Shown one piece after another: positions 20,501-27,518 of a stretch of DNA of 38,755 nucleotides (position 1 is its first letter; every line of letters starts with the position of its first letter). This DNA comes from Chitinophagaceae bacterium (lineage in GTDB: Bacteria; Bacteroidota; Bacteroidia; Chitinophagales; Chitinophagaceae), in the NCBI GenBank assembly GCA_017853575.1, contig JAFMJI010000015.1, forward strand, positions 1 to 38,755, read 5' to 3'. A program made the translations under genes and the position numbers. Under the pieces are notes generated by a model. The model saw nothing but the letters and a program-made list of their open reading frames with translations. It searched no databases and was not told the DNA's origin.

Positions 20501-23500
20501 GCAATTGCAGTACTGGTTGAGCCTAATTTATATGTTACAGTATCTGCAAAAACAACATTCCCATTCAAAACATTATTGAAGGAATTAGCCTTGTAAGCAT
20601 ATGAATTGATATTGGCATATTTATCCAATGACTGATTGATCAGGTTGTTTGAAATATTTGAGTAACTAAAGACACTGTTATTGCCAGATTGAAACTTATA
20701 AAAATTAAAATCTGCTCGATTGTTATAGAATAAATTATTAACAACAATGGCATTCTTATTATTCGGCATGAACTGAATAGCTACTGCATCATTTGCAATA
20801 AAACTATTATTAGCAATAATGGTGGTATCGCCCCAGCCTTCTAATCTAATAACATCTGTCCTCAGATCATCCCATGGCTGCACATAATAAGTTCCATTTT
20901 TTATAAAATAGTTATTCTCAATGGTCAGTTTTCCTACCCAACCTCCCATCAATGGAGTAGCTTGGTTTATTGAGCCATGGTAGTTATTGATGAATTTATT
21001 TTGACGGAACACATTTTCTCTGTCGTTTAATTGAATAAATCCATAGTTGCCAATGAATGTTGAATTTGTAATGGTAGAATACCCACTGAAACCAATGAAA
21101 TACCTAGATCGGTTGTTTTCCTGACCATTGCCATCGAATACACAATTCTTTACGTTGACATAGTCTGTATTGAAAATCTGGGATGCATTTTTATAGAAAG
21201 TCAATCCGATGAAATTAGCAACTGGTCTTGGCCATAAATCAGTTCTTTGGAAAAGACTTCCTATGTCTGTATTGCTGGTAATTTTTGTTGCTTCAATATC
21301 AGCGGCATCACCGGATAATATCCATGCTGAAGCAAATGTTATATTCTTTGAATATCTAATTGTTTCAGTCATGGTCAGTGTTCCCTTCCCTATAATAATT
21401 GTATCGCCAGCATTTGAAAATGCATTCGCCTCCGTTAAAGTTGTAAATGGATATGACTTTGATCCGTTTTGAATTACCTTACTCGTAGTATCGACATATA
21501 TCAAATTATTTGGTACAACTGATATAACATTACTGATTGGACTCTTCACGTTGAGTGAATCAGTTACTTTAACTCCATAAAAATATTTTTTATTGACAGA
21601 TACATCCGCATCAACATAATAAGATGAATCAATAGGACCAGCAATCAACACCATTGAGTCTTCAGTTGGACCTCTGAAAATGCTGTAAGTATAAACATCA
21701 GCTTTTTTCTTCCACTCAATTGTTGCCTTGCGAGGACCAGCCGCAACTGTGATATTTTCTAATTTATTTGGTACAGTATTTGGACGGAGTAAAACTTCAT
21801 TACTCAATCCACTTCTATTGCTAGCGTTGTCGTATGCCTGTATCCTGTAGTAATACTTTCCTTGATTTACCAAGTTAGATTCTGTCAATGAGAGAGAATC
21901 ACCTCGATTGATTGTTGTGTATGGAGTTGATGCATTATCTGGAATTGGGGCATCACTTCTATATATATAATAACCTGCAATATTAGGATTGCTTTTGTTC
22001 CAATTGATGGTAAGCGACTTATTAGCAGCTTCACCTTTCAACCCAGGAGCAGGAAACTGTTGAGCTGTTTGCTCTGCACCTATATCTGTTTTAGTTGTTG
22101 AGCGAGTTGTTCCATAATAATCGGTAGAAGTTGCTTTAAATATTACAACGGTTCCACTTGATTTACTAATGGTATTTACACCAGCTGCAATGGCTGCACT
22201 TGAGTTACCAAGTCTATAGTTAATGGTGTCTTTAAAGCCATATTCAACATTGTAGATGTTATCTTTTGAATCAGATCTGTATGCATAGCTGCTGATGTTT
22301 TCATTTGATGCCAGATCTTTTGTTAAAATATTATTTGAAATGTTAGAATAAACAAACGCTTGATTATTACCTGAATTATACTTTTCAAAAGAAAAATCTG
22401 CCTTGTTCTTGTAAAACAAATTGTTTACAACGACAGCAGATTTATTTACTTGTGTAAATCCTACTGCAACAGCATCGTTTTGGATAAATGTATTATTGGT
22501 AATGTATGCAGTATCGCCCCAGCCATGTACACCAATGATTGAAGTTTCGACTCCATCCCATGATTGTTTTACATACTCGCCATTACGCAAGAAAATATTA
22601 TTATCTACTACCAATCTTCCAGTCCAACCCCAAAAGAAACGGGAAATTTGATTATTGGCTTTACTTCCAAAAATATTTTCTTGGAAGAGGTTTACTTTGA
22701 AAGTATTTGTTGATCCGCCAAGTTCTATGTATCCATAGTTCTTAATGAATTTAGAGTTCTTTACTTCGGAATTTCCTGAAAACGAAATAAATCTACCGGT
22801 TTTATTTGTTGCACTTCCATTTTGGATGAAATAACAACGATCCACAATAATATTATCAAAATTGAACACTCCATCTTTGTTGTTTTGGAAAGTCAATCCA
22901 ATGAGTGTCTTGTTAACAGAAGTACCGGAAAATACATTTCCGATGCCGGCAGCAGAGGAAATAATGGTTTCTTTGATATCAACTGTATCTTTTGATGCTA
23001 TGTAATTTGATCCTACAACTATATTTTTATTGAATCGTTGAGTCTCTGCAAAAGAATAACTTCCACGTTTTAAGATCACTGTATCTCCACCCAAAGAGGC
23101 TGTGATCGCATCATTGATCGTTGAGAATGGATCATCACTGCTACCAAATGCAGTTTCCTTACCAGTTTTTGCGACATATAAGTACGAAGTAATGACCACT
23201 CCATATGCCTTTGTAAATTCACTTTCAACACCATCAGCATCAATAGACTTCAACTTATAGTAATACGTTTTGCCAATGATCCTGTTGGAGTCGATGTAGC
23301 TGCTATCTCTGTCAGAGATATTTGATAAAAATTTCAAAGATGTAGAATCCAATCCACCAAACAGTTTATACGTACCCGTTCCTTTTTTATCGGTAGTAGG
23401 ATTGGTCCATTTCACCTTTACCATTCTGCCTGCATTGGAAAGCACAATATTAGTTGGAAGTGGATAACCTGCATTGGGTTTTGCACCTTTGGTATTACCA

Positions 23501-25491
23501 AAACCAGAAAGTTGATCTCCAGAAGTAATTTTTGATTTTAACTTATAATAATAGCGAATTCCATTTGCTGCCGTAGTATCGGTGAAATCAACAGATGAAT
23601 TATCTCCGTTTTTATCAATCTCAACAAGGTAATATCGTCCCCAAGAATCAACCCCATCGTTCATTCCATCTTTCCATGCCTCAGCATAATCTTCGGTATC
23701 ACCAGCATTGTTTGGTTCTCCGTAATTGATGCCAAAATTGATCGTATATCCAGCAGAAATATCCATTCCATTCACCCAAACCCAATTGCCTTTGGGTTCA
23801 TTCAACTTGTCTTTTTGATAAAGTCCAATCCACATGGATTCCTGCGTTGTTTTTCTAGCTTCGTTCATCACAAAATCAAACTCAGCTTTGCTTTCGAACA
23901 CAATAAGATCAGCTCCATCAGCTTTTGCACTGGATCTTGAATTCGTCCATGATTTGCGTGCTTTACTCAAATAATATCTAGAATTTCCATAAGTACCTAA
24001 GTCAATGTAATTGACTTCATTGTTGATTTGTCCAGATACTGTTGTTACAACGGTCTCTGGCTTAACTTTTGCACCAATTTTGTCATAATTGGTTCCAAGA
24101 GAATCGGTAGATCTATACACCAAAATCGAATCATAAGTACTCTGATTTACTTTCCAATTCAAATATACTTTTCCATTACCAGCAGTTGCCTTGGTTAAGA
24201 TGGGAACAGCAACTGCATTGCTGTTTTCAAAAGGACCCAAATCAATTTTAGAACCAACAGGAGATGGTCTTGAAACACCATCAAAGTCTTTTTGTGCGAC
24301 TACAAAGACAGTATCGAGTTTAAGTGTGTCAATACCCAGTGAAAATCCATAGCTCGAATCAGCTAAATGATAATCGCCATTGGCAGAATCTTTAAAGATG
24401 ATTTTATTGCTAGCATCGTAGTTGTTTCTAGCATAATAGTTTGAAGAGCTTGACAAATTATTTTGTTTTGCTCTTGACATATCAAGTGGAATATAGTTGT
24501 TGAAAAATCCATAAGTATATGAATTTTCACCACCTCTGTAATTAAAATATTCAGTTCCAGAAAAAGATGCGGAACCATCATTCTTATCAATGATATTGTT
24601 GATGAAATAAAAAATTCCTCCATCTCTTCTCTCCCAAGTCTTAAACATACCAACAGTTGCCTTGTTATTATAAACCAGACAGTTTGAAATAAAAGCACTG
24701 TCATTATTTACTGCACTCGTGCCTGTATTCCCACCTTCACCACCAAAGGTGAAAATATTACCTCCTGTATTTTTATAAAAAAGAGAGTTTTGCACAAAAA
24801 CATCCTGACTGTAGCCGAAGAAAATCAACCCTCCATCAGAATTTGTATTCTGCAAATTATTTTTGAATACTGAGTTTTTGATGATGGTTTTTGCATGAGC
24901 ATTCCATCCATTATAAGATTGAGCAACGATGAGATTACCTGATTTGTTATTTTCAAACGTACAACTGTCAATGATTGTATTGTTAACCCACATGAAATTA
25001 TATCCATAACCTGTTCCGTTGTCTTTAAAAATACATGCCTTGACAATACCTCCATACATGTATAATCCAAATCGCTTTGCACTGGTTAATGTAATACCAA
25101 CAACCTGAACATCTTTTGGATTTGAAGTACTGGTATAGTTGGCAATGATAGCATCATCCCACTCGTTTGTTTGAGATATATCAGATGCATCAATGATGGT
25201 TTTAGCAATATGTGATTTATCGCCATCGATTAAATACTGAGAACCAATTACCAATTTTTTGAAAGTTCCGGTATGACGAAAATTTATCTTCTCAGGATAT
25301 GTACCCTCATAGATAATGACCGTATCACCATCCGTTAAATAAGAGCTTGAAAGCCCTGCTGCAATAGTAGTGAAGGTGCTGTCTGAAGCAGTTGGATTTA
25401 CAATATTTGCTTTTCTAACATACACTCTCCTAGCATAAGAACTTTGCGAAAACACAAGGAAAAGCAGAACAATCGAAAAAATCTTTTTCAT
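11506..25491 (-). CDS. Giant T9SS-secreted modular protein (beta-helix / FN3 / C-type lectin / VCBS / Ig-like)
   Basis: This uninterrupted 4661-residue protein has a signal peptide (MKKIFSIVLLFLVFSQSSYA) and a type IX secretion sorting domain at about 4577-4661 (LFPNPVING ... GTYMMKVMKKDGK). Approximate order: beta-helix 1 (25-420); FN3 split by a C-type lectin-like domain (lectin 500-632); FN3 (674-768); beta-helix 2 (770-1140); two FN3; beta-helix 3 (1327-1700); two FN3; beta-helix 4 (1890-2190); FN3-like; VCBS block 1 (2470-2717, five calcium loops); FN3; VCBS block 2 (2850-3230, seven loops); FN3; VCBS block 3 (3360-3770, seven loops); FN3 (3850-3965); cadherin-like (3975-4150); four to five Ig/PKD-like repeats (4177-4547). 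It is probably exported and surface-attached or released, perhaps as a glycan-binding adhesin or depolymerase. The beta-helices could be enzymatic, but no catalytic residues can be assigned. Confidence 0.93.
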   Translation of the reverse strand: MKKIFSIVLLFLVFSQSSYARRVYVRKANIVNPTASDSTFTTIAAGLSSSYLTDGDTVIIYEGTYPEKINFRHTGTFKKLVIGSQYLIDGDKSHIAKTIIDASDISQTNEWDDAIIANYTSTSNPKDVQVVGITLTSAKRFGLYMYGGIVKACIFKDNGTGYGYNFMWVNNTIIDSCTFENNKSGNLIVAQSYNGWNAHAKTIIKNSVFKNNLQNTNSDGGLIFFGYSQDVFVQNSLFYKNTGGNIFTFGGEGGNTGTSAVNNDSAFISNCLVYNNKATVGMFKTWERRDGGIFYFINNIIDKNDGSASFSGTEYFNYRGGENSYTYGFFNNYIPLDMSRAKQNNLSSSSNYYARNNYDASNKIIFKDSANGDYHLADSSYGFSLGIDTLKLDTVFVVAQKDFDGVSRPSPVGSKIDLGPFENSNAVAVPILTKATAGNGKVYLNWKVNQSTYDSILVYRSTDSLGTNYDKIGAKVKPETVVTTVSGQINNEVNYIDLGTYGNSRYYLSKARKSWTNSRSSAKADGADLIVFESKAEFDFVMNEARKTTQESMWIGLYQKDKLNEPKGNWVWVNGMDISAGYTINFGINYGEPNNAGDTEDYAEAWKDGMNDGVDSWGRYYLVEIDKNGDNSSVDFTDTTAANGIRYYYKLKSKITSGDQLSGFGNTKGAKPNAGYPLPTNIVLSNAGRMVKVKWTNPTTDKKGTGTYKLFGGLDSTSLKFLSNISDRDSSYIDSNRIIGKTYYYKLKSIDADGVESEFTKAYGVVITSYLYVAKTGKETAFGSSDDPFSTINDAITASLGGDTVILKRGSYSFAETQRFNKNIVVGSNYIASKDTVDIKETIISSAAGIGNVFSGTSVNKTLIGLTFQNNKDGVFNFDNIIVDRCYFIQNGSATNKTGRFISFSGNSEVKNSKFIKNYGYIELGGSTNTFKVNLFQENIFGSKANNQISRFFWGWTGRLVVDNNIFLRNGEYVKQSWDGVETSIIGVHGWGDTAYITNNTFIQNDAVAVGFTQVNKSAVVVNNLFYKNKADFSFEKYNSGNNQAFVYSNISNNILTKDLASNENISSYAYRSDSKDNIYNVEYGFKDTINYRLGNSSAAIAAGVNTISKSSGTVVIFKATSTDYYGTTRSTTKTDIGAEQTAQQFPAPGLKGEAANKSLTINWNKSNPNIAGYYIYRSDAPIPDNASTPYTTINRGDSLSLTESNLVNQGKYYYRIQAYDNASNRSGLSNEVLLRPNTVPNKLENITVAAGPRKATIEWKKKADVYTYSIFRGPTEDSMVLIAGPIDSSYYVDADVSVNKKYFYGVKVTDSLNVKSPISNVISVVPNNLIYVDTTSKVIQNGSKSYPFTTLTEANAFSNAGDTIIIGKGTLTMTETIRYSKNITFASAWILSGDAADIEATKITSNTDIGSLFQRTDLWPRPVANFIGLTFYKNASQIFNTDYVNVKNCVFDGNGQENNRSRYFIGFSGYSTITNSTFIGNYGFIQLNDRENVFRQNKFINNYHGSINQATPLMGGWVGKLTIENNYFIKNGTYYVQPWDDLRTDVIRLEGWGDTTIIANNSFIANDAVAIQFMPNNKNAIVVNNLFYNNRADFNFYKFQSGNNSVFSYSNISNNLINQSLDKYANINSYAYKANSFNNVLNGNVVFADTVTYKLGSTSTAIASGAKLFKTSGIDIYLANGKDYFGASIDDKVDIGAHQTSYAFPAPSLNEVEGGNTKVKVSWLKSSKVIKGYKIYRSITSISDNATLTEYATVDKPDSLFVNDNAVSNGTKYYYRVKAYDSSATPKYSGFSNELNVIPNIPPAKVSSFAGEGGPRVNLLTWTKSNVSSRFTLYRGIKSDSLVVVARGIDTSFYVDKNLEKNKDYYYAIKVTDAGGAASELSDVLKLTTNNILFVDTTLNNLSLGTAKKPFNTIQDAINAASDEDTILVKPGAYAPFRIANKAVVVKSSDGPAKTSISSTSQADYYLVRVDGNDNDSRPYKSIQVEGFTMNGMKNWRSGDWAAAISVVNNTSPVFKNNIIRDVENFQTLSINQSSPTFINNLFYNNKGNFLNVGWLDSTSAQYKMPRFINCTFTKTQNWGNNGTYEKALIPFVNCIFWANDPSSQISANYYSIRNSIVEYQNFAKKNSNLRIDPLFVSEETGDYRLSNSSPALGKGVSSITVAGQTLLSPENDLVKNARPGPDLTKPDLGAYENPFSFPAPSITRLQKSGDKVTINFKYDKTLEVSKLILYRDSSAAKLDTLSIALKDINADSIRVVDTLSTSSIVNYGIRAVVNDVKSGISNILSTIDTTYVPDVLFESDTASVKFKAAGNTLSFVNLNGSDYKYPSVLLFDNTWKSANASNRSPNDSVYLLRTAKSDKANQSVKLTFNKRIQTSLGQAGDMMQVLGPINLNFDDEFDFASIIQKPGFRSSAGNLIFDGNAFSLNPDSLTLKFNQSGGSVDTAVTPTFSFNDKYFDYNNWSRNQANIKDALDMIDGNFDGTQEHIISISQLKWVPKFNSPNGNCYQCINNGIRIVKFIDINKDGLKDIVGVTGDNWQVGYPNTQGVSVHVFVSNKILGQYEMYRTGLFIDWGSSMFVNDYNNDGRADILCRSINQQNYSIYELGSNYSFIESNKVLAISSDDNKITSDDVNNDGYLDVVTVTTNGLINVYLNDQKNGFKVKRYNIPFDYSNNNIWSINQVKLIDMNGDGFKDLVWMEQIYNGSAYGEQVVKTVIQTPGELVVPNSVSAANAKVEAVNDGYNVKIKWSGFTDNSGNRLTYNFKVDTTATYINNILNTSFNYKKSAPQIPIVLDQVFSSAYSDSIVFRDPNISSKYPYVIAVQGVAQGGAGSDFKQITFKPKDPLSKQTSTLPGLTNARFAWGDYNNDGQLDLAVIGLGDENTGQVLKIYKNDEGNLVDLELKNRQLKEGDVKWVDIDKDGWLDLIATGQSGSVPYTVLFKNNEGIFEVSYPTNIPALKNSTIAMGDHDNNGTVDMVISGKDAVGEPHTYMLNNDGRGNFKIVNDFNTKYVVPDLYSSDMRFIDYDLDGDLDLIFTGIDRNGNPQGGIRLNSLLDDQSLRNNQFYFNYGLNLKNARFDLGDVDSDGDLDIIVMGTYIENTLEKPITKLIKNTSADSKLQGNYNNQNIYNNYQEVVIDSLNNGDVKFADVNNDGLLDISISGLDNKKNPTTRIYINQGGFGNYSMLKTLDLPQFRNTAISWGDYNNDGNMDMVITGAKAIGTETVIYVNDQGSNKNVAPKIPTGLTISDLGQGKVKLKWDAPKDDHTPSKSLSYLIKIGTKPGSGDLSTVQVDSAGRLQSPTIPVVGTNEYYLELLPGKYYWSVMAIDGNFKNSKFSTEQAFILKYPWKYINQGGIVDRRITPIDNSQFAWADFDNDGFSDFIYLGNSGVWGQSPAGIYRNSISTFVKVENTSNGTSGLNGIDNIKNINIQCKDINNDGYVDIFVAGEYNDNRPVFKAFINKKGFNFQEVTSLFSIQDYLRGPALDFADLDNNGTPDMIYSGTDSRGVGQVLFFTTKLDSVAQTGTPTKLDSVAQTGTPTPGSQYGFTISTYETNIKKILNDEEAQNINLAFTDFNRDKRVDMVMLYDNYSGQRKIEVYNGSLDIFGKCEFIKNTDVLLPKLKNSTLDVVDFNKDGYPDIAMTGYGSTTGQVFKIFQNNYDLEIKKYTFTDIQSELYPIQDGKTTWGDFNMDGYPDVIFSGSRTGVGYVTKMATSLQDSQGYVNYTELPSFPFGEYLQLTPTMGDVVGDGQLGLVLVGTEKYNNSVSSSFKILQNVRGLSSRIQGQNGIVQGAAVIPFTPNATSSNVSADQLSLNSGKIKSVPKIELESKAFPGAIPTLTQELAQQKDNQTFVENKPPSSPDTLKATILSRVGDKNLVKLSWSSAKDDLTPIDGLTYAVRIGRKPGKSDVIDAESNKDGDRKTPTDGNTENNKQWDIQLPSGTYYWSVQAVDASFAGSAFSQESTIIIQNDQIVAGNAPSDILLNSSTSDTVYLSQSQLYSAIKYKISAYSIDSVNAKKYFFSLYDDDDFSNPNIFAIDPALNNLYFKSAYTKDSTYKIRMRVTDIRGLAYDKYFNFIVVAAPTNLLLDGASTSFVNYTTAKDVDKLNVQLTGIDDKVSSDKLTYTLVDGTGANNNSMFGIKNGNILYNKVALKLADTLRVRVSVFNGYASYEKAIKIYAGCDFTSTKFTDAKPGSYKICEGDVVNLTLAKTGVTVNLFKDDALLSTTSNTNKVSITAPGKYYAIYSTDATSVCGNKTDSVFVEYSVPVTSISYTGDLTICSNTERVLNATAATGYTYQWLKNDQVITGSTGSSYSAKEAGKYKVKVTNSQNCSATSGEVVLSVIQAADVTLNQKTDTTICEGTTIQIRVPDGQNSYQWFKNGIPDQGNSNSYNFSGNGTISVRATSANGCIANSATRNITTTSNPVSPVLTQTATALCQGQSVVIMGQVIGGVSYQWLKDGAKINGATEVNYSATSTGNYQLQLTNSFGCIAKSANATITSKPLPAAPSITRDVSDLVSSSADGNQWYNSLGEAIPGATSQKFRPASNGYFTVKTTINGCTSLSSANYYYASTAVLNLENGQFIKLFPNPVINGMKVEYNLQGMYEMSIQLFDMNGKLVLERKTVRTGNIINLTNLSKGTYMMKVMKKDGKVLYTGKIAKQ
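14875..14951. repeat. Perfect 36-bp tandem duplication inside the giant gene
   Basis: Bases 14876-14911 are repeated exactly at 14912-14947. The match extends one base to the left and about four to the right. It encodes two copies of KLDSVAQTGTPT in the loop between calcium repeats 3 and 4 of VCBS block 3. The unit is a multiple of three, so the frame is kept. Confidence 0.95.
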
Positions 25492-25659
25492 AGTAATGAT
25501 AATATGCTAGGAAGGTAGTGTTTTAACTTTTTTTTTCAAAATTTAACTTTTAATAAATTCACTTGGTTCACGTTGATTGTCAATGATTTGAGTATATTGG
25601 AATGGAATGTGAATGACATTGTAAAACCAAATGACAGATTTGTTATAAAAACCGTTTTT

Positions 25660-26115
25660 ATGAAATCGATTCTATTGTCTTTGATTGCTATTACAATCTT
25701 TTCAGTTGCTTTTGCCCAACACCCCTTCATCCGTATCTATAATAGTGAAGGACAAAAATTCGTGAAAGGACGGCTTCAGATGACAAGCGACTCAGGACTG
25801 GTCATCCTAAAAAAAGGAAAGGAATCAGAGGAAATTAAATACAACTTCATCCATAAAATAAGAATGAGAAGATCAGCTGGAATGACTGCTCTGATCGTTG
25901 GCGGAATACCAGCTGTTTGGGGAATGAGCCTCATTAAGCGCGACCAAAACTGGGATGGGTTGGTTGGAATATTATTAATTATGGAAGGAATGGTTGTAGG
26001 ACCAGCTGCAGGTGGAATCAAAGCTATCCTCAACCCGAAACCCTTGATGATACTGGGTGATCAACAAAAATGGATGCAAGCAAAAATGAAACTAGATCAA
26101 AAACTCTCGAAGTAA
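25660..26115 (+). CDS. Hypothetical exported protein with two hydrophobic segments
   Basis: The product is 151 residues from the ATG at 25660, chosen because it opens with a signal peptide (MKSILLSLIAITIFSVAFAQ). The open frame extends 29 codons upstream, but without signal-peptide logic. After a beta-rich part (about 22-65) come two hydrophobic stretches, about residues 72-90 (MTALIVGGIPAVWGMSLI) and 98-118 (GLVGILLIMEGMVVGPAAGG). It is divergent from the giant gene. I do not recognise a family. Confidence 0.65.
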   Translation: MKSILLSLIAITIFSVAFAQHPFIRIYNSEGQKFVKGRLQMTSDSGLVILKKGKESEEIKYNFIHKIRMRRSAGMTALIVGGIPAVWGMSLIKRDQNWDGLVGILLIMEGMVVGPAAGGIKAILNPKPLMILGDQQKWMQAKMKLDQKLSK

Positions 26116-26136
26116 TCATTCCTCTTAACACCCGTC

Positions 26137-26970
26137 TCATCCAAACTTTACGGATGTCATGGTCAACGAACCTCCCATGGCCTTGTCATTAAAAAATTCA
26201 ATCTTGTCTTTTCTATTCGAAGCACCTAGGGTATATAACAATGGTAGATAATGCTCAGGTGTGGGTATGGCCAATTGTCCCGCAGTTCCTAAACGGTCAT
26301 GATGAACCAAATCATCATATAAACCATTCATTATCAAGTTTTTAAATGTAGTATTCATTTCCAAGGCCCAGTCATACCCATAACCAGGCTCACTCAATTT
26401 TGCCCAATCAACCATCCGCAGGTTGTGCACCATGTTCCCACTTCCAATAATTAAAACACCCCTTTTCCTCAACTGCTTCATTTCCTTCGCCAGCTCAAAA
26501 TGAAATTTGCCTTCATGGGTATAATCAATGCTCAACTGCAAAACTGGAATGTTCGCATCCGGATACATATGCCGAATGATGGTCCAGGTACCATGATCCA
26601 ACCCCCAATCATGACTCAATTCAACATCCGTGGAATGAATCATTTCAGCTACATCCCTTGCCAGTACTGGATCTCCAGGAGCAGGATACTGCACCTGATA
26701 CAGCGCTTCTGGGAAGCCACCAAAATCATGAATTGTCTTAGGGAAATCCATCGCAGTAACTTTTGTACCTCGGGTGAACCAATGAGCTGAGACAACAATA
26801 ACAGCCGTTGGAACCGGAATTGTTTCTCCCATTTCCTTCCACCGGCTGCTAAACTCGTTGTCCTCTATCCCGTTCATCGGTGATCCATGACCAATAAAAA
26901 GAACAGGCATCTCCAACCCATTTTCAGACAGGGATGAGGTGAAATTCCTGAGCTCTTGAAAGGTTTTCAT
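26137..26970 (-). CDS. ygiD: 4,5-DOPA extradiol dioxygenase family protein (YgiD/LigB-like)
   Basis: The 277-residue protein has the family's metal-site histidines: GHGSPMNG (His28), SAHWFTRG (His63), HDWGLDHGTW (about residue 120-129), GNMVHNL (about residue 182) and TPEHYLPLLY (about residue 238). The family opens catechol-type rings with a single bound metal (zinc in E. coli YgiD). In bacteria the native substrate is generally unknown. It stands alone, on the opposite strand to the exported protein upstream, with only 21 nt between the stops. Confidence 0.88.
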   Translation of the reverse strand: MKTFQELRNFTSSLSENGLEMPVLFIGHGSPMNGIEDNEFSSRWKEMGETIPVPTAVIVVSAHWFTRGTKVTAMDFPKTIHDFGGFPEALYQVQYPAPGDPVLARDVAEMIHSTDVELSHDWGLDHGTWTIIRHMYPDANIPVLQLSIDYTHEGKFHFELAKEMKQLRKRGVLIIGSGNMVHNLRMVDWAKLSEPGYGYDWALEMNTTFKNLIMNGLYDDLVHHDRLGTAGQLAIPTPEHYLPLLYTLGASNRKDKIEFFNDKAMGGSLTMTSVKFG

Positions 26971-27010
26971 AATTCGAAGTTACAACATTGAATTCAACTG
27001 GACATAAAAA

Positions 27011-27030
27011 AGGGGAAGTGATCTTCCCCT
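27011..27030 (-). terminator. Intrinsic terminator after the small lipocalin-like gene
   Basis: AGGGGAAG (27011-27018) pairs with CTTCCCCT (27023-27030). On the minus strand the stem is followed by TTTTTATG. It lies 10 nt after the stop of the gene at 27040-27429, between that gene and the dioxygenase gene. Confidence 0.8.
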
Positions 27031-27039
27031 ATAATGTAT

Positions 27040-27429
27040 TTACTTGGTCTCTTTCTCTTCCTTCACACGGGTCGCTTCCACATCAAACATATCCATTAAT
27101 GATCCAGTCATGGAATCATCCGTTTTCTTACCCATCACAAATTTCAAATCATAGCCCATGATTACAAATCCCATGATATACTTTTCATTCTCATAATAAG
27201 CTGTATCCATTGGCTTTTCAGCTTTTGATTCCAAATCCGTGAAGTATCCTTTCAATTTTCCTTCTTTCACTTCGAAACGAACCGGCATAGTAACATCACC
27301 TTGTGGTGTACCTTTTACAAATACACTCCACTTACCTTCCAGGAAACTTTCTGGAGTTGATGTTGTTTGTGCATTCAAACCAGTAATGGTGAATGCAACA
27401 GCAAATAATAACGCAAATAATTTTTTCAT
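27040..27429 (-). CDS. Small secreted beta-rich hypothetical protein
   Basis: The product is 129 residues from the ATG at 27429 (MKKLFALLFAVAFTITGLNAQ, signal peptide). An upstream in-frame start adds 13 non-signal residues and is less likely. The mature part is a compact beta-rich domain (EGKWSVFVKGTPQGDVTMPV, then EGKLKGYFT) ending in a charged tail (VKEEKETK). Its spacing of strands resembles the N-terminal domain of the DUF1080 protein at 10487-11431, which begins GRWDLTVDMG. This is a lipocalin-like guess. It has its own terminator and is divergent from the arylsulfatase operon, so it may share the promoter region at 27430-27518. Confidence 0.7.
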   Translation of the reverse strand: MKKLFALLFAVAFTITGLNAQTTSTPESFLEGKWSVFVKGTPQGDVTMPVRFEVKEGKLKGYFTDLESKAEKPMDTAYYENEKYIMGFVIMGYDLKFVMGKKTDDSMTGSLMDMFDVEATRVKEEKETK

Positions 27430-27518
27430 CTTGTTTGATTTTGTATTACAAACATAAGCAAACTTCATTTGCCTCTGCTTGCTGAAATTGATTTAAATTT
27501 AGTTTAACACTCACTGCC

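Noticed and set aside
11506-25491. Giant gene as an assembly chimera or fused frames
   Set aside because: Signal peptide, internal domain order and T9SS tail are coherent, the frame has no breaks, and a terminator follows the stop.
25492-25660. Bacteroidota promoter (TAnnTTTG with upstream TTG) before the giant gene
   Set aside because: Only a near match (TAAATTTTG) was found and no properly spaced -33 TTG; not enough to call.
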